A stretch of DNA of 64,000 bases from Arthrobacter sp. zg-Y769 (GCF_020907405.1 NZ_JAJJOE010000011.1:248001-312000), one strand, 5' to 3'. Counted from the first letter of the stretch, positions 1-9,042 are shown. Notes: generated from the sequence alone by a model not told the origin. Program-made: numbers and translations.

Positions 1-588
1 GCTAAGCCGTCCCGGTTCGGTGCCTGGCGGGAGGGGCGGACGCTGCTGATCGGCGTCGTTGTCCTGGGCGCCGCACTCACCGAAGGTGCGGCAAATGACT
101 GGGTGGCCAAGGCGACCGTGGACGGACTGGGCACCAGTGAGTCCGCCGGGGCGGTGATGTTCGGTATTTTCGTGGCAGCCATGACCCTGACCCGCTGGTT
201 CGGTGCCCGGCTGATCGACCGGATGGGCCGCGTCCCGGCGCTGCGGGTGTGCATGAGCGCCTCCCTCGCCGGCCTGCTGCTCTTCGTGTTCGCCCCGAAC
301 CTGGCGCTGGCCGCGCTCGGTGCCGTGCTGTGGGGGATCGGCGCGGCCCTGGGCTTCCCCATGGGCATGTCCGCCGCCGGGGAAGATCCGGTCCATGCTG
401 CGGGCCGGGTATCGGTGGTGTCCACCATCGGTTACATGGCCTTCTTCGTCGGCCCGCCGGTGCTTGGTTTCCTGGGCGAGCACTGGGGAGTGCGCAACGC
501 GCTGCTGGTGGTGGGCGCGGCCATGCTGGTTTCCATTGTTTTCGCCCCGGCCGCGGGGGAGCGGAAGGCCGTGTCGGAAACAGCTTAA
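1..588 (+). CDS. MFS transporter, C-terminal part (5' truncated by window)
   Basis: The frame is open from base 1, so the start lies outside the window. The 195 visible residues contain about five to six hydrophobic segments. They also carry the cytoplasmic-loop pattern of the major facilitator superfamily, RLIDRMGRVPALR, after the first visible helix pair. The hydrophobic segments are rich in Gly and Ala, as in drug/sugar efflux-type MFS proteins. The substrate cannot be read from this half. It ends 66 bp before the ABC exporter operon that follows on the same strand and is probably a separate unit. MFS membership is clear, the specificity is not. Confidence 0.8.
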   Translation, partial: AKPSRFGAWREGRTLLIGVVVLGAALTEGAANDWVAKATVDGLGTSESAGAVMFGIFVAAMTLTRWFGARLIDRMGRVPALRVCMSASLAGLLLFVFAPNLALAALGAVLWGIGAALGFPMGMSAAGEDPVHAAGRVSVVSTIGYMAFFVGPPVLGFLGEHWGVRNALLVVGAAMLVSIVFAPAAGERKAVSETA

Positions 589-654
589 TGCTGCGGACCG
601 ATCCTGTCCGCAATAGGCGGGCGCGGGAACCCCGCACGGTCCTACCCTCGACGC

Positions 655-1662
655 ATGTCCTTTTCACCACAGTCCGCGCCGTTGATTTCCGCCGAGGGGC
701 TGACCAAGGTCTACTCCTCGAAATCCGGTCCAGTGCATGCCCTGGACGGACTGGATATCGCTGTCCCTGAAGGCACGGTGACCGCTTTGCTGGGCCCCAA
801 CGGGGCCGGGAAAACGACCGCCGTCAAGGTCCTCACCACCCTGATCCGGCCCGATTCGGGCACAGCCGTCATCGACGGCATAAACGTTCTCACCGACCCC
901 AAAGCAGTACGCCGCGTCATTGGCGTGTCCGGCCAGTACTCCGCCGTGGATGAAAACCTCACCGGGATAGAAAACCTCGACATGGTGGGGCATCTGTACC
1001 ACTTGCCGGCCCGGCGCGCGAAGGAACGGGCCATCGAACTCATCGACATGTTCGAGCTGTCCGATGCCGGCAACCGTCCGGTCAAGGGCTATTCCGGCGG
1101 TATGCGCCGCCGCCTGGACCTCGCCGGCGCGCTGGTGAACCAACCCCGGGTCCTGTTCCTGGATGAACCGACCACGGGGCTTGACCCGCGGTCCCGGATC
1201 GCACTGTGGGGCGTCATCACCGACCTCGTGGCACGGGGGACCACCCTGCTGCTGACTACCCAGTACCTGGAGGAAGCGGATCAGCTGGCGGACAAGGTGG
1301 CCGTGATCGACGAAGGGAAGGTTATTGCCGAGGGCACCTCGGATGACCTGAAGGCGCAGATCGGCGGGCACCGCGTGGCGGTGGCCCTGCACCGCCAGGA
1401 GGACGCTGACGAGGCACTGTCCATCCTGGGCCGGCACGGTTCCGGTGACCCGCACGTTTCCGGCGACGGCCGGACGCTGGAAGTCGCCGTCGTCGACGGC
1501 CCCGCCGCGCTCCAGCGCATCCTGTCCGAGCTGGAGGCGGGCAGCATCGAACTGCACGACGCCGGCATCCGCCGCCCCACCCTGGACGACGTCTTCCTGC
1601 AGCTCACCGGCAAGCCGGCCGAAGAGGACAGCGAAACGGAGAAAGAGGAGGCACACCGATGA
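655..1662 (+). CDS. DrrA-like ABC exporter ATP-binding subunit
   Basis: This 335-residue nucleotide-binding subunit probably energises export of a hydrophobic compound together with the permease encoded next. The Walker A motif GPNGAGKTTA lies near residue 48. The signature YSGGMRRRLDLA and Walker B VLFLDEPTTGLD lie near residues 145-175, followed by the switch region TTQYLEEADQLAD. The C-terminal 100 residues match the accessory domain of the daunorubicin-resistance DrrA family, and the length is typical. The stop overlaps the start of the permease by four bases (ATGA), so the two are translationally coupled. The drug or lipid exported is unknown. Confidence 0.9.
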   Translation: MSFSPQSAPLISAEGLTKVYSSKSGPVHALDGLDIAVPEGTVTALLGPNGAGKTTAVKVLTTLIRPDSGTAVIDGINVLTDPKAVRRVIGVSGQYSAVDENLTGIENLDMVGHLYHLPARRAKERAIELIDMFELSDAGNRPVKGYSGGMRRRLDLAGALVNQPRVLFLDEPTTGLDPRSRIALWGVITDLVARGTTLLLTTQYLEEADQLADKVAVIDEGKVIAEGTSDDLKAQIGGHRVAVALHRQEDADEALSILGRHGSGDPHVSGDGRTLEVAVVDGPAALQRILSELEAGSIELHDAGIRRPTLDDVFLQLTGKPAEEDSETEKEEAHR

Positions 1663-2501
1663 GTGCCGCAGTATCAGCAACCGGCATCCGGACCGGCACC
1701 CCAAGCCTGCCGGCACGGTGGGCCGGCGACGGCTGGACGGTCACCAAGCGGAACCTGATCAAGATCAAGCGTTCTCCGGACATGATCATCTTCGCCGTGC
1801 TGCAGCCGATTATGTTCGTGCTTTTGTTCAGCCAGGTCTACGGCGGGTCCATTGCCGTGGCGGGTACCGACTACACCCAGTTCCTGATGGCGGGCATCTT
1901 TGCCCAGACCGTGGTGTTCGGGTCCACGTTCTCCGGCTCCGCCATGGCACAGGATCTGAAGGAGGGGATCATTGACCGGTTCCGGACCCTGCCGATGAGT
2001 CCGTCCGCGGTGCTGATCGGCAGAACCAACGCCGACCTGGCACTCAACGGGATTTCCATGCTCATCATGATGGGCACGGGCCTGCTGGTGGGCTGGCGGG
2101 TGAACTCCACGCCGGGACGGTTCCTGGCAGCCCTTGCGCTGCTGCTGCTGTTCTCCTACGCCTTCAGCTGGGTGATGGCCCTGCTCGGGATGACGGTGCG
2201 CTCACCGGAGACGATCAACAATGCCTCCTTCATGATCCTGTTCCCCATCACCTTCATTTCCAATGCGTTCGTGCAGAGCTCCAACCTCCCCGGACCGCTG
2301 CAGACTTTCGCGGACTGGAACCCGGTCTCGGCGCTGGTGCAGGCCGTACGCGAGTTGTTCGGCAACCTCGGCAGCGCTCCCGTGCCGGACACGTGGCCCA
2401 TGCAGAACGCCGTTGCCACCGTGCTGATCGGCTCGGCCGTGATGCTTGTGGTCTTCGTTCCGCTGGCGGTGCGGAAGTTCGAGTCGATCAGCTCCCGGTA
2501 G
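1659..2501 (+). CDS. ABC-2 type exporter permease (DrrB-like)
   Basis: This 280-residue integral membrane protein has about six hydrophobic segments and the ABC-2 membrane-domain layout. A cytoplasmic N-terminus (first 35 residues) is followed by the conserved block TKRNLIKIKRSPD before helix 1. A loop with KEGIIDRFRTLPMS is typical of DrrB proteins. It starts inside the stop of the ATPase gene and must form the channel of that exporter. It ends 22 bp before the next ATPase gene, so the two exporters may be one transcript. Substrate unknown. Confidence 0.9.
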   Translation: MSAAVSATGIRTGTPSLPARWAGDGWTVTKRNLIKIKRSPDMIIFAVLQPIMFVLLFSQVYGGSIAVAGTDYTQFLMAGIFAQTVVFGSTFSGSAMAQDLKEGIIDRFRTLPMSPSAVLIGRTNADLALNGISMLIMMGTGLLVGWRVNSTPGRFLAALALLLLFSYAFSWVMALLGMTVRSPETINNASFMILFPITFISNAFVQSSNLPGPLQTFADWNPVSALVQAVRELFGNLGSAPVPDTWPMQNAVATVLIGSAVMLVVFVPLAVRKFESISSR

Positions 2502-2523
2502 CGGGGCAACTTGAGGACACACC

Positions 2524-3465
2524 ATGATTGAAGCTCACGGCCTGGCAAAACGTTTCGGTGACAAGACCGCCGTTGACGGCATCACCTTCAGCGTCCAGCC
2601 GGGCAAGGTCACCGGCTTTCTGGGCCCGAACGGCGCCGGCAAATCCACCACCATGCGCATGATCGTGGGGCTGGACCGGCCCACGGCCGGCAGCGTGAGG
2701 GTTAACGGGGCACCTTATGCCAGCCACAAGGCTCCCCTGCGGGAAGTGGGGGCCCTGCTGGAGGCGAGGGCAGTCCATCCCCGCCGGACGGCTTACAACC
2801 ACCTTCGGGCGCTCGCCGCCACGCACGGCATTGGGAAGAAACGCATCAACCAGGTCATTGAACAGACCGGCCTCGGCCCGGTGGCGAAGAAACGCGTCGG
2901 CAGTTTCTCCATGGGCATGGGCCAGCGGCTCGGCATTGCCGTGGCACTGCTGGGGGATCCCCGGACATTGATTTTTGATGAACCGGTCAACGGTTTGGAT
3001 CCCGAGGGTGTGCAGTGGGTCCGGCACCTGGCCCGGGGCCTCGCCGCGGAGGGCCGAACGGTGTTTATCTCCTCGCACCTGATGAGCGAGATGGCCGTCA
3101 CGGCCGACCACCTGATCGTGATCGGCCGCGGCAGGATCCTGGCGGATGCCCCGATGGAACAGGTCATTGCCGGCGGCGGCCGGGAACGTTCCCTGGTGCG
3201 GTCCGACGACGCCGCCGCCCTGGCAGCTGCCATCGGTTCAGACGGTGTGGAAGTGCGCCGGCTGGCACCGGACCAGCTCGTAGTCCTGGGGCTCTCCGCT
3301 CGCGGCATTGCCGAAGCCGCCCTCTCCCGGCGGATCCTGGTCACGGAACTGACCCCGCAGACAACGTCCCTGGAGGACGCGTACATGGAGCTGACCCACG
3401 GTGAGGTCGAGTACGAGTCCCAGGGCATCGAGCAGGGCGGTAAGGAAACCCCTAATCATCCGTAA
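2524..3465 (+). CDS. ABC transporter ATP-binding protein (BcrA type), first tandem copy
   Basis: This 313-residue ABC ATPase has Walker A GPNGAGKSTT near residue 38, signature FSMGMGQRLG near 140 and Walker B LIFDEPVNGLDPEG near 160. It belongs to the bacitracin/lantibiotic-type (BcrA/YxlF-like) ATPases, whose permeases resemble the protein encoded at 4527. It is a close paralogue of the next gene, with nearly identical N-terminal 230 residues and a more divergent C-terminal 80. No permease follows it directly, so it either shares the downstream permease or is a retained duplicate. Confidence 0.9.
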   Translation: MIEAHGLAKRFGDKTAVDGITFSVQPGKVTGFLGPNGAGKSTTMRMIVGLDRPTAGSVRVNGAPYASHKAPLREVGALLEARAVHPRRTAYNHLRALAATHGIGKKRINQVIEQTGLGPVAKKRVGSFSMGMGQRLGIAVALLGDPRTLIFDEPVNGLDPEGVQWVRHLARGLAAEGRTVFISSHLMSEMAVTADHLIVIGRGRILADAPMEQVIAGGGRERSLVRSDDAAALAAAIGSDGVEVRRLAPDQLVVLGLSARGIAEAALSRRILVTELTPQTTSLEDAYMELTHGEVEYESQGIEQGGKETPNHP

Positions 3466-3568
3466 GGGTGACCCCTGATTCATCCCTTGGACCGGTTCCG
3501 CGGCGGCTCAGGCCACCTATGGTGGAGGTAGACCCCCAGGATTTTGCTTCCCAACGTGAGGACCACCC

Positions 3569-4522
3569 ATGATCGAGGCAGTTGGCCTCTCGAAGCGCTA
3601 CGGCGACAAAACCGCCGTCGACGACGTTTCCTTTACCGTCCAGCCAGGCAAGGTGACCGGATTCCTCGGCCCCAACGGAGCCGGCAAATCCACCACCATG
3701 CGTATGATCGTCGGCCTGGACCGGCCGACCTCCGGCCGGGTGCTGGTCAACGGCAAACCCTATGCCCGGCACAAGGCCCCGCTCCGTGAGGTCGGGGCGC
3801 TGCTTGACGCGAAGGCCGTGCACACCAAGCGCAGTGCCTATAACCACCTGCGGGCCATGGCAGCCACCCACGGCATTTCCGCCAACCGGGTGAACGAGGT
3901 CATTGACCTTACTGGCCTGACCTCCGTGGCGAAGAAGCGGGTAGGCGGCTTCTCCCTGGGGATGGGGCAGCGGCTGGGAATTGCATCGGCCCTGCTGGGA
4001 GATCCCTCCACCGTCATCCTGGACGAGCCGGTTAACGGGCTGGACCCGGAAGGCGTGCTCTGGGTCCGCCATATGGCCCGGGAACTTGCCGCGGAAGGCC
4101 GCACCGTTTTCCTTTCCTCGCACCTCATGAGCGAAATGGCGCAGACGGCGGACCACCTGATCGTGATTGGCCGCGGACGGATTATTGCCGATGCACCGAT
4201 CGCCGAAATCATTGCCGGCCAGAAAAAGGTCCGGGTCCTTGTCCGCACGGACAGCCCGCGGGATCTGCTGGAGGCGCTGGCTGGACCGGGAGTCACCGGC
4301 GTCGAGAAGGAAACCGGGCTCCTGGAAATCACCGGTGCCCAACCGCGCAGAATCGCCGAGGCCGCATTGGACCGGCAGATCCTTGTGTACGAACTGACGC
4401 CCCTGCAGGTGTCCCTCGAGGACGCGTACATGGAGCTGACCCGGGACGACGTTGAATACCGGTCCCAGGACCGGCCGCAGGAGCTTGCCGCTGCGGGAAC
4501 TGCCTCCGGGAAGGGGAAGTAG
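3569..4522 (+). CDS. ABC transporter ATP-binding protein (BcrA type), second tandem copy
   Basis: This 317-residue ABC ATPase has Walker A GPNGAGKSTT, signature FSLGMGQRLG and Walker B VILDEPVNGLDPEG. It is a paralogue of the upstream ATPase, and long blocks such as the region around MRMIVGLDRPT are shared. The 103-bp spacer before it contains TATGGT-like hexamers, so it may have its own promoter. It is only 4 bp from the permease gene at 4527 and is the obvious partner of that permease. Role: ATP hydrolysis for export, perhaps peptide-antibiotic resistance. The substrate is inferred only from family. Confidence 0.9.
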   Translation: MIEAVGLSKRYGDKTAVDDVSFTVQPGKVTGFLGPNGAGKSTTMRMIVGLDRPTSGRVLVNGKPYARHKAPLREVGALLDAKAVHTKRSAYNHLRAMAATHGISANRVNEVIDLTGLTSVAKKRVGGFSLGMGQRLGIASALLGDPSTVILDEPVNGLDPEGVLWVRHMARELAAEGRTVFLSSHLMSEMAQTADHLIVIGRGRIIADAPIAEIIAGQKKVRVLVRTDSPRDLLEALAGPGVTGVEKETGLLEITGAQPRRIAEAALDRQILVYELTPLQVSLEDAYMELTRDDVEYRSQDRPQELAAAGTASGKGK

Positions 4523-4526
4523 AACC

Positions 4527-5531
4527 GTGAGTACCGCTACAACATCCAAGAATCCGCCGGAGTCGGCACCGGCGGACCCCACGGGTTCCGGCGTGAGCTT
4601 CCTGCGCGTCCTGAAATCCGAATGGATCAAGGTCACCACGGTGCCCTCCACCGTGATCCTGCTTGCCGTCACCGTGCTGGTGATGGTGGGGCTTGCCGCA
4701 GGGGCCGCCTGGGGCACCGTTCAACTGGCCAATGAAGCCGCGGACCGCGCCACCCAAAGCGCACCGTCCGCCGGTGCCACGGCCGAGGCGGCGCCGACGG
4801 CGGTCCCGGGTGCCGCCGTCCCGACGGCCGTCCCGACGGAGGGTGCCGGCGTACCGACCGACGGGGCGGCGGGCGATTCTGCCGACGATTCTCCTGGCGG
4901 ACCTCCTGCGGCCAGCAGCCTGGTCCGGGAAGTGCCGTCGAGCGGCGTTTTGTTCGGCCAGTTGCTGATTGCATCCCTCGCCGTGGTGCTGGTTGCTTCC
5001 GAATGGGGGACCGGAATGATCCGCTCGACCTTCAGCGCCGTCCCGAAGCGGACCCCGGCGCTGCTGGCCAAGAACCTCATCATCGCCGTCGTTTCCTTCA
5101 TCGTCGGCGCCGGTGCCGCCTTCATTTCGTTCCTGGTGGCCCGGCCGATCCTCGGCAGCGCAGATCTCAGCCTGTCGCTGGGCGACGACGGCGTGCTGGC
5201 CAGCATCCTTAACACCGGCACGTTCCTGGCGCTGCTGGCCGTGTTCTCCATGGGTATCGGAACGCTGCTCCGCAATACTGCGGGCGGCGTGGTGACCGCC
5301 ATCGGTGTCATCTTCGTCCTGCCCCTGGTGGCGACCATCCTGCAGAACCTGGGGGACTGGATTTCGGACGCCGCACGTTTCCTGCCGAGCAACGCCGGAG
5401 CACAGCTGGTAATGGCCGGAACCACAGCGGAAGGGGACCTCACCCAGCTGCAGGGCGGCCTGGTCCTCGGGGCATGGGCCGCGGTACTGCTGATCACCTC
5501 CATCGTTGTCACCAAGAAGCGGGACGTGTAG
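4527..5531 (+). CDS. ABC-2 family exporter permease with large Pro/Ala-rich loop
   Basis: This 334-residue membrane protein starts at GTG 4527, directly after the ATPase stop. Helix 1 (about residues 45-65) is followed by a roughly 90-residue loop rich in Ala, Pro, Thr and Val that should lie outside the cell. The remaining helices are clustered from residue 140 to the end. The motif SEWIKVTTVPST before helix 1 and SEWGTGMIRSTF after the second helix are typical of ABC-2 permeases that pair with BcrA-type ATPases. The low-complexity loop is unusual in length. The substrate is unknown. Confidence 0.85.
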   Translation: MSTATTSKNPPESAPADPTGSGVSFLRVLKSEWIKVTTVPSTVILLAVTVLVMVGLAAGAAWGTVQLANEAADRATQSAPSAGATAEAAPTAVPGAAVPTAVPTEGAGVPTDGAAGDSADDSPGGPPAASSLVREVPSSGVLFGQLLIASLAVVLVASEWGTGMIRSTFSAVPKRTPALLAKNLIIAVVSFIVGAGAAFISFLVARPILGSADLSLSLGDDGVLASILNTGTFLALLAVFSMGIGTLLRNTAGGVVTAIGVIFVLPLVATILQNLGDWISDAARFLPSNAGAQLVMAGTTAEGDLTQLQGGLVLGAWAAVLLITSIVVTKKRDV

Positions 5532-5610
5532 GGCACCGATACTTCGGTGAGGGCGACGGCGGAAGAACGGCCGCCGCCGCCCTCACCGGACTCAACAACA
5601 AATCCTCCAC

Positions 5611-5639
5611 AACCCCCGGTGTCTGCTGCCCCGGGGGTT
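5611..5639 (+). terminator. Rho-independent-like hairpin after the exporter operon
   Basis: AACCCCCGG (5611-5619) pairs perfectly with CCGGGGGTT (5631-5639) across an 11-base loop, followed by a short T-containing tail. It lies 80 bp after the permease stop and before the aminopeptidase gene. Confidence 0.65.
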
Positions 5640-5699
5640 CTTTACGCCCGGAACCGGCCGCGGTTACGCGGGAACCGGCCGCTCTGGTTGAATCGGAGC

Positions 5700-6980
5700 A
5701 TGTCCAACGCATTGGCCCACGTAAATGACCTCGGCGCGTTTGTCAGCGCCTCACCCTCCAGCTTCCACGCCGCGCGCGAGGGTGCGCGCCGCCTAACGGA
5801 AGCGGGATTCACCGAAGTACTCGAGACCGGGGACTTCCCCCGCTCGGCCGGAAAGTTCTTCGTGGTGCGCGACGGCGCGTTCATCGCCTGGGTCACTCCC
5901 GAAGCCGCCGGCCCTGCCACCGGTTTTTCGATCCTGGGCACCCACACCGATTCCCCGTCCTTCAAGCTCAAGCCCCGCCCCACCACCGGTCGGCTCGGCT
6001 GGCTGCAGGCCGGCGTCGAAGTGTACGGCGGCCCGCTGCTGAACTCCTGGCTGGACCGCGAGCTGCAGCTTGCCGGGCGCATGGTCACCCTGGATGGTGA
6101 GGAGCGGCTCGTGGAGACCGGACCGCTGATGCGCTTCCCCCAGCTGGCGATCCACCTGGACCGGGCCGTGAATGAAGGCCTGAAACTGGACAAGCAGCAG
6201 CACATGAACCCGGTATGGGGACTGGGCGACCCGTCCACCTCCGACCTCGTGGCGCTGCTGGCAGAGAAGGCCGGCCTGGCGCCGGAGGAGATCGGCGGTT
6301 ACGACATTGTTGCCGCCGACACCCAGGCCCCGCAGGTCTTCGGCGCCGAGGGCGAGTTCTTCGCCTCGGGACGGCTGGACAACCTCTCCTCCGTCCACGC
6401 CGGCGTCGTCGCCCTGATCGCGGCCGACGTCGCGCCCACCGCGCCCGTTGCCGTGCTCGCTGCCTTCGACCATGAAGAGGTGGGCAGCGGGAGCCGGTCG
6501 GGAGCAGCCGGGCCGTTCCTCGAAGACATCCTGCTGCGGATCAGCGACGGGCTGGGCGCGACGACGGCGGACCGCGCGCGGGGGCTGGCCGCCTCCTTCT
6601 GCATTTCCGCGGATGTTGGGCACGCCGTCCACCCCAACTACGCGGAACGCCACGATCCGGCCAACCATCCGGTGCTCAACGGCGGACCGCTGCTGAAGAT
6701 CAACGCCAACCAGCGATACAGCACCGATGCGCCCGGTACGGCCCGTTGGGCGGGTCTCTGCGCCGCCGCCGGTGTGCCGTTCCAGGAGTTCGTCTCCCAC
6801 AACTCCGTCCCCTGCGGGTCCACCATCGGTCCCCTGACCGCAACCCGGCTCGGGATCCGGACCGTCGACGTCGGAATCCCCGTTCTGTCGATGCACTCGG
6901 CCCGGGAAATGGCGGGTGTGGAGGATCCCCGGCGCCTGGCAGCAGTGGCGCAGCTGTTTTTCGCGGGCGGGGCGGCTTGA
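5700..6980 (+). CDS. M18 family aminopeptidase
   Basis: This 426-residue cytosolic metallo-aminopeptidase removes N-terminal (often acidic) residues from peptides. All M18 metal-site motifs are visible in order: GTHTDSP (His, near 80), GRLDN (Asp, near 225), FDHEEVGSGS (Glu pair, near 257), SADVGHAVHPNY (Asp, near 303) and FVSHNSVPCGSTIGP (His, near 365). The ATG at 5700 gives the family's usual length. A longer frame upstream would add a Pro-rich tail that crosses the terminator and is not credible. It stands alone between the exporter operon and rpsF. Confidence 0.93.
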   Translation: MSNALAHVNDLGAFVSASPSSFHAAREGARRLTEAGFTEVLETGDFPRSAGKFFVVRDGAFIAWVTPEAAGPATGFSILGTHTDSPSFKLKPRPTTGRLGWLQAGVEVYGGPLLNSWLDRELQLAGRMVTLDGEERLVETGPLMRFPQLAIHLDRAVNEGLKLDKQQHMNPVWGLGDPSTSDLVALLAEKAGLAPEEIGGYDIVAADTQAPQVFGAEGEFFASGRLDNLSSVHAGVVALIAADVAPTAPVAVLAAFDHEEVGSGSRSGAAGPFLEDILLRISDGLGATTADRARGLAASFCISADVGHAVHPNYAERHDPANHPVLNGGPLLKINANQRYSTDAPGTARWAGLCAAAGVPFQEFVSHNSVPCGSTIGPLTATRLGIRTVDVGIPVLSMHSAREMAGVEDPRRLAAVAQLFFAGGAA

Positions 6981-7158
6981 CCCGGCAAGGCACCGGCTAG
7001 GCATCCGCCAAGCATCCGCAAAGCACCGGCAGGTCCCGGCGTGTCAATCCCGGTCCGGGAAATCGGATAGGATAAGAAAGTCTGTGCTGTCGGCTTAGGT
7101 CGGCAGATTCCCCCCGCTGCGGATCAGCTGCATGCCGAGGGGGAGACAACGCAAAAGA

Positions 7159-7203
7159 ACCTCCTGTTACGGAAATGCCGTGACCGTATAGCCCAAAGGA
7201 GGT
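7159..7203 (+). promoter_or_regulatory. rpsF leader structure sequestering the ribosome binding site
   Basis: ACCTCCT (7159-7165) is perfectly complementary to the rpsF Shine-Dalgarno AGGAGGT (7197-7203). Between them an inner hairpin forms from GTTACGG (7166-7172) and CCGTGAC (7178-7184). This nested fold would hide the RBS and contains CCG-bearing unpaired or loop-proximal bases. Known S6:S18 autoregulatory leaders of rpsF operons have a comparable position and a conserved CCG. The pairing is seen directly. The regulatory role is inference. Confidence 0.5.
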
Positions 7204-7213
7204 GGGTTCACAA

Positions 7214-7564
7214 ATGCGTGCTTATGAACTGATGGTAATCATCGACCCCGAGGTCGAAGAGCGTACCGTCGAGCCTTCGCTCGACAAGTTCCTCAATGTT
7301 GTCCGCAACGATGGTGGAACCATCGACAAGGTAGACATCTGGGGCCGTCGTCGACTGGCCTACGAAATCCAGAAAAAGACTGAAGGCATCTACGCGGTGG
7401 TTAACTTCACCGGTACGCCTGCAGCAGCAGCCGAGCTTGATCGCCAGCTGAGCCTTAACGAGACCATCATGCGCACCAAGATCATCCGCCCGGAAGAGCA
7501 GAAGATCTCGAAGAAGGATGCCAAGAAGGCCGCTAAGGACGCTGCAAAGGTTTCCGCAGAATAA
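7214..7564 (+). CDS. rpsF: 30S ribosomal protein bS6
   Basis: This 116-residue protein starts [16 protein letters not shown], the bS6 signature, and contains the conserved block [12 protein letters not shown] and the I-x-R core near [10 protein letters not shown]. It binds 16S rRNA as a pair with bS18 on the platform of the 30S subunit. The Lys/Ala-rich tail (last 18 residues) is typical of actinobacterial bS6. A strong AAAGGAGGTG lies 11 bases before ATG 7214. It heads the conserved block with ssb, rpsR, rplI and dnaB. Confidence 0.98.
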   Translation: MRAYELMVIIDPEVEERTVEPSLDKFLNVVRNDGGTIDKVDIWGRRRLAYEIQKKTEGIYAVVNFTGTPAAAAELDRQLSLNETIMRTKIIRPEEQKISKKDAKKAAKDAAKVSAE

Positions 7565-7598
7565 TTTCGGCAACCCGTACTGATATCAGGAGGCTTTC

Positions 7599-8165
7599 AT
7601 GGCAGGCGAGACAACAATCACCGTCGTCGGTAACCTAACCAACGACCCGGAACTGCGGTTCACTCCGTCCGGTTCGGCAGTGGCGAACTTCACCATTGCC
7701 TCGACCCCGCGGACCTTCGACCGTCAGTCCAACGAGTGGAAGGACGGCGAAACGCTGTTCCTCCGCGCGTCTGTCTGGCGTGAAGCTGCTGAAAACGTCG
7801 CCGAGTCCCTCACCAAGGGAACCCGCGTAGTTTGCCAGGGCCGCCTGAAGTCGCGTTCGTACGAAACCAAAGAGGGCGAAAAGCGCACCGTGATGGAGCT
7901 TGAGGTCGACGAAATCGGCCCCTCGCTGCGTTATGCCTCTGCCAAGGTCACCCGCACCCAGCGCTCCGGCGGTGGCGGCGGCGGCTTCGGCGGCAACAAC
8001 GGCGGCAGCGGTGGCGGCTTCGGCGGCAACTCCAACTCCGGTTGGGGCGGCGGCCAGCAGCAGCCCGCGCAGTCCGCACCGGCTGACGATCCCTGGGGCG
8101 CCCCTGCGGGCGGCAACTCCGGTGGATGGGGCAGCGGTCCGGATTCGAACGATCCGCCCTTCTAA
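7599..8165 (+). CDS. ssb: Single-stranded DNA-binding protein
   Basis: This 188-residue SSB has an N-terminal OB fold (about residues 1-112, including [13 protein letters not shown] and the [15 protein letters not shown] strand). A Gly/Asn/Gln-rich flexible linker follows (120-165), and the tail ends in the acidic tip DSNDPPF that docks partner proteins. It coats ssDNA during replication, recombination and repair. AGGAGG precedes the ATG by seven bases. Its place between rpsF and rpsR is the classical bacterial arrangement. Confidence 0.98.
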   Translation: MAGETTITVVGNLTNDPELRFTPSGSAVANFTIASTPRTFDRQSNEWKDGETLFLRASVWREAAENVAESLTKGTRVVCQGRLKSRSYETKEGEKRTVMELEVDEIGPSLRYASAKVTRTQRSGGGGGGFGGNNGGSGGGFGGNSNSGWGGGQQQPAQSAPADDPWGAPAGGNSGGWGSGPDSNDPPF

Positions 8166-8219
8166 ACCTCTTCATCCGAAGAGCGGCAACCCCCTTTCGG
8201 GAGAAGCGGCCCTTCACCC

Positions 8220-8288
8220 GGCGCCTTCGGGCGCCATCCTCAGACGGCAACCGCCGTCGAGCCCATCCCGTGGAAATGTATCCACGGG
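8220..8288 (+). promoter_or_regulatory. Two stable hairpins between ssb and rpsR
   Basis: The 149-bp gap before rpsR contains GGCGCC-TTCG-GGCGCC (8220-8235), a UUCG tetraloop hairpin. It also contains CCCGTGGA-N6-TCCACGGG (8267-8288), a perfect 8-bp stem ending 26 bases before the rpsR start. Neither has a U tract, so they are more likely processing or translation-control structures than terminators. Confidence 0.5.
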
Positions 8289-8314
8289 CTCCACTAGACA
8301 TAAGGAGCTCCACG

Positions 8315-8554
8315 ATGGCTAAGGCTGAACTTCGCAAGCCCAAACCAAAGTCCAATCCCTTGAAGGCCGCTGACGTCACCGTCATCGACTACAAGGACGT
8401 AGCATTGCTGCGCAAGTTCATTTCCGACCGCGGAAAGATCCGCGCTCGTCGCGTAACTGGCGTCACCGTGCAGGAACAGCGCAAGATCGCCCAGGCAATC
8501 AAGAATGCCCGCGAAGTTGCTCTCCTGCCTTACTCCGGCGCTGGCCGCGGCTAA
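8315..8554 (+). CDS. rpsR: 30S ribosomal protein bS18
   Basis: This 79-residue protein carries the bS18 core: [19 protein letters not shown] followed by [16 protein letters not shown] and the C-terminal ARE-ALLPY motif. It pairs with bS6 on the 30S platform. No CxxC zinc pair is present, so this is the zinc-independent (C-minus) form. TAAGGAG precedes ATG 8315. The longer reading frame upstream crosses the hairpin region and is not used. Confidence 0.98.
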   Translation: MAKAELRKPKPKSNPLKAADVTVIDYKDVALLRKFISDRGKIRARRVTGVTVQEQRKIAQAIKNAREVALLPYSGAGRG

Positions 8555-8572
8555 AGGAAAGGAACCTAACTC

Positions 8573-9022
8573 ATGGCAAAGATCATTCTGACCCACGAAG
8601 TAACCGGTCTCGGCGCTGCCGGCGACGTCCTCGAGGTTAAGGACGGTTACGCACGTAACTACCTCCTGCCCCGCGGCTTCGCTCTGACCTGGACGAAGGG
8701 TGGCGAGAAGCAGGTTGAGTCCATCAAGGCTGCCCGCGCTGCCCGCGAGCACGCTTCCCTGGAAGATGCTCAGAAGCAGGCTGCTGCCCTCTCCGCCAAG
8801 CCGGTCAAGCTGACTGTCAAGGCCGGCGAGTCCGGACGCCTCTTCGGTACCGTCAAGCCCGGCGACGTTGCCGCCGCTGTCGAAGCCGCCGGTCTCGGCG
8901 CCATCGACAAGCGCAAGGTTGAACTCCCGACGCACATCAAGTCGGTTGGTTCCTTCCAGGCCAACGTCCGCCTGCACAACGATGTTGCAGCCGTCATCGA
9001 CCTCGAGGTCGTTGCAGGCTAA
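8573..9022 (+). CDS. rplI: 50S ribosomal protein bL9
   Basis: This 149-residue bL9 has the N-terminal domain starting [19 protein letters not shown] and the conserved block [15 protein letters not shown] long connecting helix (residues 45-75) leads to the C-terminal domain containing [13 protein letters not shown]. It binds 23S rRNA near the L1 stalk. It is 18 bp after rpsR with AAAGGAA before the ATG, and is the last gene before a strong terminator. Confidence 0.98.
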   Translation: MAKIILTHEVTGLGAAGDVLEVKDGYARNYLLPRGFALTWTKGGEKQVESIKAARAAREHASLEDAQKQAAALSAKPVKLTVKAGESGRLFGTVKPGDVAAAVEAAGLGAIDKRKVELPTHIKSVGSFQANVRLHNDVAAVIDLEVVAG

Positions 9023-9042
9023 CGTCTGACGCAGACGCACGG

